DNA from: Edaphochlamys debaryana
Taxonomy: Eukaryota > Chlorophyta > Chlorophyceae > Chlamydomonadales
Assembly: GCA_016858145.1 (NCBI GenBank)
Contig: JAEHOE010000063.1
Span: 248,001-312,000, forward strand
Length of the DNA: 64,000 bases
Direction of reading: 5' to 3'
This document shows positions 56,801 through 64,000 of the stretch, in pieces (positions within the stretch are counted from its first letter, which is position 1; each line of letters begins with the position of its first letter). A model generated the notes under the pieces. The model searched no databases, was not told where the DNA came from, and was given only the letters and a program-made list of their open reading frames with translations. A program made the translations under genes and the position numbers.

Positions 56801-59800
56801 CCGGCGGCGGCGCGCCGCGCACGTGGATGTCCCTCCTGAACGGTTGGACGGCGGGGGAGGAGCCCTTCCGCCTGCCCCTGTCCCGCCTCGCCGCCGCTCC
56901 GTGCGTCCGCGAGGCGGCGGCGGCGGACCCTGCCGCCGCCGCCGCTGGCGGCGGCTGGGGCCCCGGGCCGCTGCTGTCGCGGCTGCGGTCGCGGGCGGGG
57001 CGGGGCGTGTTTCGTGTGGTGCTGCCGGGGGAGGAGGGGCACAGCGGGGGCGGGGGAGGGCGGACGGAGGCGGGGGAGGACGAGGCGGTGTTGGATGTGG
57101 AGGCGCTGGCGGGGCAGCTGGGGGAGGTGCTGACGGTAAGAGGGCCACGGGGAGGAGGGTACCAGCGAACGGGGGCGGGAGTTTGGGGGCCGCTAAGGGG
57201 AGCCCCTGCAGGGGGGAGGGCGAGGGGGCTGCAGGGCTTAAAGGTTTTCCCATGCCACCCCACCCTACCCCTTCGTTCACTCGGCGGCATGTACCTATCC
57301 ATGCAAGGTTTCCCTGGCGTCGGCACGATCCCGTTCAGCAACAACCACCCCACCCCACCCCACCGCACACACCATCCTGCCTCCCCTCTCCATCTCCTCC
57401 TCTCCGTTCCCCCAGCCCCCAACCCCGACCCCCCAACCACCTCTCCCCCCCTCCTCCTTCCCCCCTCTCCCCCCCCCCAGGCCCTCACAGACCGCCTCTT
57501 CGCCGGCGCCCGCCCCGCCGACGCCGTCCGCCGCGCCGCCGCCGCCCACCTCTCCGGCCGTACCCGCTCGTTCGCGGGGCGGGCGCACTGCGTACGGCTC
57601 TCCACACTGTCACGGGAACTGGCCGCCGTACTGCCGCCGTCCCAGTACGACCCCGCCCGTTCGTACTCCGATCTGCCGCGCATGGTTGGGCCCGAGGCCT
57701 CCGGCGGCGTTATGCACGTGTTCCAGAAGGCCCAACCGCCGGGGCCCGGGGGAGGCGAAGGGGGCAGGGGCGGGGGAGGAGAGGGGGGCAGGGGTGGTGG
57801 AGGAGAGGGGGGCAGGGGGGCAGGGGGAGGGGAGGGGTACATGGCTACCTATGTGACGATGAACGTGGGTCGGCTTCTGACGCTGGCCGGGCTGGGGGTG
57901 GAGGGGGCGGGGGCGGGCGGCGAGGGCGGCGGGGAGAGGCGGGGCGGCAGGGACGAGCGGCAGCGGAGCACGGGCCCGGAGCGGGCCCGAGCTGGGCCCA
58001 CGGGCGCCCACGTGGCGCCCCAGGTCACCGCCGTGCCTCTTGGCACGACCTCCGCCGCTCCCGCTGCCTCCCACCCCCCGCCGCCGCCTCCTTCCCACCA
58101 CGGCAGCGCCGCCGCCGGCGGCGGCGGGGCCCACGGCGCTGCGCCGCTGCCGGCGCCGCCCTCTGAGGAGGCTCTGCGGGGTGCGGTGGCGGCTGTGTTT
58201 GCGGGGGCCGGCCCAGAGGCGGCGGTGCGGCGGGCGGTGGCGCAGGCGCTGGTGACGGCCCGGCACAGCCAGCAGAGTGAGTTTTGGGGTGGTGTGTTGG
58301 GGGTTGGGGTGGGGAGGGGACGAGTGAAAATGTGGCGGTGGGGAGAAGGGGGCTCAACTGTAACCAGCAGAACAACAGGTGTCCACCCGTAACCGCCCGA
58401 TAACCCCCCTTCCCCCGGTCCCCTCCGCAGACGGCCTGATGCCCCTCAGCAGCCTGGACGAGCTTGCCCGGGCCCAGGTGGGCCCCGGCTGGGCCTGCCC
58501 CCCGCTCCAACCGCTGTTGGAGGCGAACCCGGACGTGTTCGAGCTGAAGGTGGGGGAGGGGGAGGCGGGGAGATGAAGAGGGAAGAGAGGATGGCTGGCA
58601 GGGCGTGACGAGGAGGGCAAGGTAACGACAGGCCAGTGCACCTCCTTGATTGCCTGAATGATATTGCGGAACCTCCTGCCTTCCCTGTCCTCCCGTCCCC
58701 TCCACCCCACCTTCAGGAGTACTGGCAGGGTGGGCCCCTGGGCGTGCGGCTGAGGACGGCCGGCGTCATGGCGCGGGTGAGGGCTGGGAGGGGGGGGGGG
58801 GCATGACTAGCCGGCTGATGCGAGTGGGGCATCAAGAACGACAAGATGCGGCCAGGCGTCTAGGCGAGCACCCCTTTCCTAGCTCAGTGTCTCTCCCTGC
58901 CCACACCGCCAGCGCGCTGACGCCCTCACCCTCGCCCGACACGCCCGCCTCAGGCCGCGCACCTTCCAACCGCTACGCCCATCGCCGCCCCCGCCCCGGC
59001 CGCAACCGCCCCAACCGCAACTCCAACCGCCACCCCAACCGCTGCAACCGCCGCGCCGCCGCTCCCCTCGGGCCTGCCGCAGCGGCCCGGGCGGGACGCC
59101 TGCCCCTTCTACATGCGCACCGGGACTTGCGGTTACGGGGCCAACTGCAGGCAAGCGGTCTTGGTTTGCGTTTGAGGGGGGGGGGGGGGGGGCGGTTAGT
59201 TGGTCTATGCAGGAGTCGGCAGTGTGGCACGGGTTCTAGCGGGTAAGGAGCCAACTGCAGGCAGGATGAATGTGGGGTTGCGGCCTGAGCCTGCGTGTGA
59301 GCGTGGGAGCGGCGCCTTGGGCACGCGTGGGATGCCGCGTGTGGGCGGGAGGGGGGGGACGAGGGCGGGGTGTCGAGGTCTGCGGGTTCAGAGCAAGGGC
59401 TGAGGCGAGGTTGGAGACAGGGAGGGAGGGGGAGGGGCGGCGGTCAACCCCTTGACGGGGAGGCTGCGCATGACAGGGGAGGTACTCAGCTCCCTGCTCC
59501 CCGGCCCCGCTACCCTCCTCCCCTCTCCCCAGATACGACCACCCGCCAGCGCCCGCGGCCCCGGCCCCAGCCGCAGCGCGCCAGGCCCCGGCGCCCTCCC
59601 CGGCCCCGGCGGCAGCTGCTGCGGCAGCAGCGGCGGTAGCAGCGGCGTCCGCTCATCCCCCGGCGGCGCCTGCCCACCCGCCGCCTCCTCCCACCCACTC
59701 CACCCCGCACCACCCCGCCCCGGCGGCCGCCACCGCGCACATCCCCACCCACGCCCCACACCCCTCCGCCGCCCACGCCCCGCCCATCCCCCACGCCGTG

Positions 59801-62800
59801 CCCCTGCCATCCCCCGCCACCCCTCCCGCCACCTCCGCCCCCGCCGACCACCACCAGCCCACCTCCGCCCCCCACGCCTCCCCCGCCCCCCACCACCCGA
59901 CCCAACACGCTCCCCCTTCCGCCTCCGCCCCGCCGCCCCCTGCCGCCCCCCACCTCCAACCCCATCCCCACCTCTCCGTCCCCCTCCCCCCCGGTCTGGA
60001 GGTCCGGTGGGTGGCCACCGCCTGCGCCCCGGACCACCTGGCCATGCTGCAGCACTGCTACGGAGCCGGGCAGGTGGGTGGGGGGCATTAGTAAGGGGGT
60101 AGTGTCTTACGTAAGAGGGCAAGGGAGGGGGAGGGCCCCGGACCACCTGGCCATGCTGCAGCACTGCTACGGAGCCGGGCAGGTGGGTGGGGGGCATTAG
60201 TAAGGGGGTAGTGTCTTACATAAGAGGGCAAGGGAGGGGGAGGGCCCCGGACCACCTGGCCATGCTGCAGCACTGCTACGGGGCCGGGCAGGTGGGGGGG
60301 GGGCATTAGTAAGGGGGTAGTGTCTTACATAAGAGGGCAAGGGAGGGGGAGGGCCCCGGACCACCTGGCCATGCTGCAGCACTGCTACGGGGCCGGGCAG
60401 GTGGGTGGGGGGCATGAGTAAAGGGGTAGTGTCTTACGTAAGAGGGCTGAGGGGGGAGAGGGCCCCCGACCACCTGGCCATGCTGCAGCACTGCTACGGA
60501 GCCGGGCAGGTGGGTGGGGGGCATTAGTAAGGGGGTAGTGTCTTACATAAGAGGGCAAGGGAGGGGGAGGGCCCCGGACCACCTGGCCATGCTGCAGCAC
60601 TGCTACGGGGCCGGGCAGGTGGGTGGGGGGCATTAGTAAGGGGGTAGTGTCTTACATAAGAGGGCAAGGGAGGGGGAGGGCCCCGGACCACCTGGCCATG
60701 CTGCAGCACTGCTACGGGGCCGGGCAGGTGGGGGGGGGGGGGCATTAGTAAGGGGGTAGTGTCTTACATAAGAGGGCAAGGGAGGGGGAGGGCCCCGGAC
60801 CACCTGGCCATGCTGCAGCACTGCTACGGGGCCGGGCAGGTGGGTGGGGGGCATGAGTAAAGGGGTAGTGTCTTACGTAAGAGGGCTGAGGGGGGAGAGG
60901 GCCCCGGACCACCTGGCCATGCTGCAGCACTGCTACGGAGCCGGGCAGGTGGGTGGGGGGCATTAGTAAGGGGGTAGTGTCTTACATAAGAGGGCAAGGG
61001 AGGGGGAGGGCCCCGGACCACCTGGCCATGCTGCAGCACTGCTACGGAGCCGGGCAGGTGGGTGGGGGGCATTAGTAAGGGGGTAGTGTCTTACATAAGA
61101 GGGCAAGGGAGGGGGAGGGCCCCGGACCACCTGGCCATGCTGCAGCACTGCTACGGGGCCGGGCAGGTGGGTGGGGGGCATGAGTAAAGGGGTAGTGTCT
61201 TACGTAAGAGGGCTGAGGGGGGAGAGGGCCCCCGACCACCTGGCCATGCTGCAGCACTGCTACGGGGCCGGGCAGGTGGGTGGGGGGTATGAGTAAGGGG
61301 GTAGTGGCATACGTAAGAGGGCTGAGGGGGGAGAGGGCCCCCGACCACCTGGCCATGCTGCAGCACTGCTACGGAGCCGGGCAGGCGGGGGGGGGGCGAC
61401 AGTAAGGGGTAGCGTCTTACGTAAGAGGGCTGAGTGAGGGGAGGGAGAGGCCGACAAGGGGAGGCGGGTAGAGGTTGGGTAGAGGTTCCGGTTCGTTAAG
61501 GTCACCTCACGCCATCCCTTACCTCTTTAGAAGACATGGGGATCGGGGTGGCGGCTGGCTGTCATTTATCTTCAATCGGCACGCCCCCAACCCAGTTCCT
61601 TCTCCCTTAATTGTTTCAGGTAGCGCTGGCGGCCAAGCCCCACGCAGCGGCATCAGCAGTGGGCGCAGCGGGGGCCGATGCGACTTGGCCCGTGCTCGTC
61701 CAGATCTACGCCCCCGCCGTACACGAGGCCGGCGGCGGCGCCGCTTCCTCGGCCGCCGGCGGCGGCGGCGGGCGGCGCAGCAGCAGCGGCGCCACGGGGG
61801 CCGGGGCGGGCGAGGGGCCCCACGCGAACGGCGGCGCAGCGGGCTCCGGCTCTGGCTCTACCGCAGGGGCGGGGGCGGGGGTGGTGGCGGTCAAGTGGCC
61901 CGCTACCGTGTACCTGGTCGACCCCCTGGGCACGGGGGCGGGGGTGGGGGTTACGGCAGGAGGCACGGGGGCGGTGGGCGACCGCGGTCAGCTGCTGCTG
62001 GGGTCCCTCAATGCACTGCTCGAGGTGGGGGGGGGGGGGGGGAGAGGGGGAGGGGCAGGGAGCCGCTCGAGTTGGATCTGAAGCCCTGGTCGTTGAGGAC
62101 GGACGGAGGAACAGGTCTCCCCCTGCCGACCCCCACCCACGGTCTCCGCCTCACGCGGCACCCAACGACCCGCCCTCTGCCCGCCTGACCCTCTCCACAC
62201 CCCACCCCCACACCCCACCCCCCACACCCCCTCGCAACAGGACCCCGCTGTGGCCAAAGTGGTGCACTGCAGCCGGGAGGTGGGCCCTGGGCGAGAGGGA
62301 GGGGAAGGAGAGGGGAGGGCAGATGCCCGGGCGAGAGGAAGCCGCGAGGCGAGAGGGAGCGTTGGAGCGGAGGGGCTGCTGCCGGAGTGTCCGGACTCAA
62401 CCGTGAGGCGCTGGCGGTCGGACACGCCCCTGCAGCGCTGCGCACCTCAGCCACCACCTGCTCGCCCCTTTCCTCCGCCTTCCGCGCTCACGCCCTCCTC
62501 ACACACCCTCTTCCCCCTACCCGCACGCACCCTGCCAGACCGTGCCCCTGCTCGCCCGCTCGCTCCCCCCCGGCGCCCGCATCGCCTCCCTCCACGACAT
62601 CTCGGTGCTCCACGCCCTGCTGGCCGCCGTGGGGGCGGCGGGCGCGGGCGTGCCGGCGGGCGCGGCGGCGGCGCTGCCGGCGGGGGCGCCGTCGCTGGGG
62701 CCGCTGCTGACGGCGCAGGGGGTGCTGCCGCAGGGGGCGGCGGCGGCGCTGGCGGCGGCGCCGCAGCACAGCAGGTGGGGCGGCGGCTGTGGGGCGTGCT

Positions 62801-63710
62801 CGGATCGAATGAGAAAGAATGCCATCACTGCATCGCTTCTCATATCCCCTCCTGCTTTTGCCCATCCTCTTTCCTGACCACCTCTCCTCTCCCTTCTTTC
62901 CCTTCCCCGCCGCCTTGCCGCCCCTCCCACCCCTTTCCCCCCCCCCCGCAGCTGCTGGTCCTCCCGGCCGCTCCCCCCCGCGCTGCAGCACCAGGCGGCC
63001 CTGGAGGTGGCGCACCTGCCCTCGGCCTGGGCGGGGCTCATGGGGGCACTGGCGGCGGCGCCGCAGCTGCTCAGCCAGGCGGCGGGTGAGGGGGAGGGGA
63101 GGGGTGGAAGAGGGAGGGGAGGCGACAGAGGAACAGGGGGGTGGGGTGTAGGACCTAGACGAGAGCCCGACGAGGGGTCGGGTCCGACGCCTTGTGCTAT
63201 GCAATGCTCTGAGAGGACTGTTTGTGTGTGCCCCCCACGCCCCACCTCGGCCCATGCGCAGCCGACACCCTGATCCGAGGAGGCCCTCAAGCCCAGGCCC
63301 AGGCCCACTCGCACCAGGCCCACCCGTACCAGGCCCAGGCCCAGGCCCCGCACGCGGCGCCCCACCCGACCGCGGTGCCCCTCCCCACCGCCACCGCCCT
63401 GCCCAGCGCCCACGCGCACCCCCATCCCCAGGCCCAGGCCCATCCCCAGGCCCAGGCCCATCCCCAGGCCCAGGCCCATCCTCAGGCGCAGGCCCAGGCC
63501 CAGCCGGTCCAGCAGCACCCCTCCCACTCCCACCTGGCCCACATGGCCCTCCTGCCTCTCCCCCACGTGCCGCTGCCAACCGCCGTGCCTCTGCCCGCCT
63601 TCCGACCAACCGCCCACGCCCAGCCGCCCCAGCCGTACGGCGCAGCACCGCACGCCGGCCCCGCGCCGCACGCGGGGGCGCCCCGGACTTCGCCGTACGG
63701 CAAGCGCTGA
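53832..63710 (+). CDS. CCCH zinc-finger protein with LOTUS-like segments and a degenerate EXD-like 3'-5' exonuclease domain (16 exons, 1573 aa)
   Basis: Exons: 53832-54040, 54469-54598, 54787-54862, 55033-55127, 55669-56064, 56296-57135, 57481-58276, 58431-58549, 58717-58776, 58954-59150, 59533-60073, 61620-62024, 62241-62279, 62539-62774, 62952-63085, 63262-63710; all in frame (4722 nt). The first true ATG is 53832 (MANALNIYANLVWRAS). The N-terminal two-thirds alternate ordered segments with Gly/Ala/Pro runs. Segments such as VRLSTLSRELAAVL..SYSDLPRMV and LMPLSSLDELAR..PLQPLLEANPDVFELK resemble LOTUS/OST-HTH winged helices (inference). The CCCH finger is CPFYMRTGTCGYGANCRYDH (Cys about 957, 966, 972, His 976), split by intron 10, which has a GC donor. 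The C-terminal part (about 1130-1340) follows EXD1-type DEDD exonuclease order: VRWVATACAPDHLAML, VALAAKP, VLVQIYAP, VYLVDPLG, AKVVHCSRE, IASLHDISVLHALL. Asp/Glu of motif I and Asp of motif II are replaced, so it is probably a nuclease-dead RNA-binding fold. The tail is Gln/Ala/His/Pro-rich. It is divergent with Argonaute. Confidence 0.85.
55246..55278 (+). repeat. Intronic echo of the donor end of exon 4 (CCCH/EXD-like gene)
   Basis: GGCCTCCCTGGAGCACCTGG TGGAGGGGTG repeats the exon-4 end at 55102-55131 with few changes, about 145 bp into the next intron. Confidence 0.9.
59151..59152 (+). other. GC splice donor of intron 10 in the CCCH/EXD-like gene
   Basis: Exon 10 ends CTGCAG and the intron begins GCAAGC. 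Only this donor completes the CCCH finger (..NC-RYDH) across the junction; the nearby GT seven bases on gives another frame. Confidence 0.85.
59249..59267 (+). repeat. Intronic echo of the GC-donor end of exon 10
   Basis: GAGCCAACTGCAGGCAGG repeats the exon end GGGCCAACTGCAGGCAAG (59139-59156) about 110 bp downstream, including the GC donor. Confidence 0.75.
60074..61420 (+). repeat. Tandem array of 12 exon-end/donor echoes in intron 11
   Basis: After exon 11, a 109-bp unit (one copy 112 bp) repeats about 12 times. Each unit holds about 50 bp identical to the exon-11 end (APDHLAMLQHCYGAGQ coding), its GTGGGTGGGG donor, and about 50 bp of intron sequence with GTAGTGTCTTAC. Two sub-types alternate (ATTAGTAAGGGGG.. 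and ATGAGTAAAGGGG..GGCTGAGGGG), suggesting expansion in blocks. The purine-rich stretch before each copy gives no acceptor tract, so the units are repeated donors rather than cassette exons. Confidence 0.95.
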
Positions 63711-64000
63711 GCGAGCGCCTGCCATTGCGTGCTGCGGGGCGGCGGCGAGCGCTGCGGCGCCTCACGGGTCAGGCCTGGGAGGCGCTAGTCGGCAGCTAGT
63801 AGTAGGTGGCGATCTCGCTCAACCCCTTCCCTTCTGGAGGCGGTTCCTGCTGCAGCCATCGCATCTAGTCTGCCTGTCGGCCGTGCGGCGCTGGCGACGC
63901 TTGGACTGGCGGCGGCCAGCCGTGCCGCATTGCCGATCTGGGGGAGCTGCTACTGGGGGCTTCCGTGGGGCGGCCTGAGAGGCGGATCGAACATCCACTG
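63711..64000. other. 3' flank of the CCCH/EXD-like gene
   Basis: This probably includes its 3' UTR. No further gene is visible before the window ends. Confidence 0.4.

Noticed and set aside
58912..58953. Earlier acceptor for exon 10 (after CCGCCAG at about 58912)
   Set aside because: It puts the CCCH finger out of frame and meets a stop in the finger's frame; the acceptor at 58953 preserves the finger.
60088..61366. Series of about 72-codon minus-strand frames at regular spacing
   Set aside because: They are shadows of the 109-bp tandem array, not a gene cluster.
60137..61385. The 12 echo copies as alternative cassette exons
   Set aside because: No pyrimidine tract or in-frame acceptor precedes the copies; the 109-bp period would shift frame.
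60074..61420. CRISPR-like regular repeat array
   Set aside because: Repeat and spacer are both conserved between units, the unit is a duplicated exon boundary, and the context is a eukaryotic intron.

Overview
This window looks like nuclear DNA of a green alga (Chlorophyta, probably a core chlorophyte). The grounds are very high GC with G/C-ending codons, genes cut into dozens of short exons, a chloroplast thylakoid-type STN7/STN8 (Stt7/Stl1) kinase with a transit-peptide-like start, and an Argonaute with a Gly/Arg-rich head. Introns typically open with a long G run after GT and close with a long C run before AG. I cannot name the species from sequence alone.

I rebuilt four spliced genes exon by exon; every junction keeps frame. 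(1) A 28-exon kinase gene on the minus strand, 21219 to 9800, predicts 1467 aa: transit peptide, STN-type kinase domain, coiled-coil/low-complexity linker and FF-like modules. (2) A divergent 5-exon gene at 22006-24084 encodes 316 aa of unknown function. (3) A 35-exon Argonaute gene on the minus strand, 53111 to 38779, predicts 1219 aa with the full catalytic tetrad. (4) A 16-exon gene at 53832-63710, head-to-head with Argonaute, predicts 1573 aa: LOTUS-like segments, a CCCH zinc finger and a C-terminal 3'-5' exonuclease (EXD-like) fold whose catalytic residues look lost. The Argonaute/CCCH-EXD-like pair shares about 720 bp of upstream DNA and may be a co-regulated RNA-silencing module.

Layout: 1-3556 is a rearranged, frameshifted partial copy of the kinase gene. 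3557-9799 is mostly non-genic, with one repeat-containing ORF and a textbook 377-bp hAT-type MITE. 9800-24084 is the kinase/unknown divergent pair. 24085-38778 is a repeat-rich island: a 1,082-bp nonautonomous hAT element nested in another repeat, two arms of a 2.8-kb inverted repeat, three copies of a coiled-coil protein family, a captured Argonaute fragment and minisatellites. 38779-63710 is the Argonaute/CCCH pair.

The most unusual recurring signal is that introns of all three large genes contain nearby copies of the adjoining exon end together with its splice site. One such echo has expanded into 12 tandem copies near 60-61.4 kb. Several introns also share a short module, in opposite orientations at opposite intron ends, and three introns use a GC donor in the same CTGCAG/GCAAG context. 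Together these suggest local duplication and possibly introner-like sequences are actively reshaping introns here.
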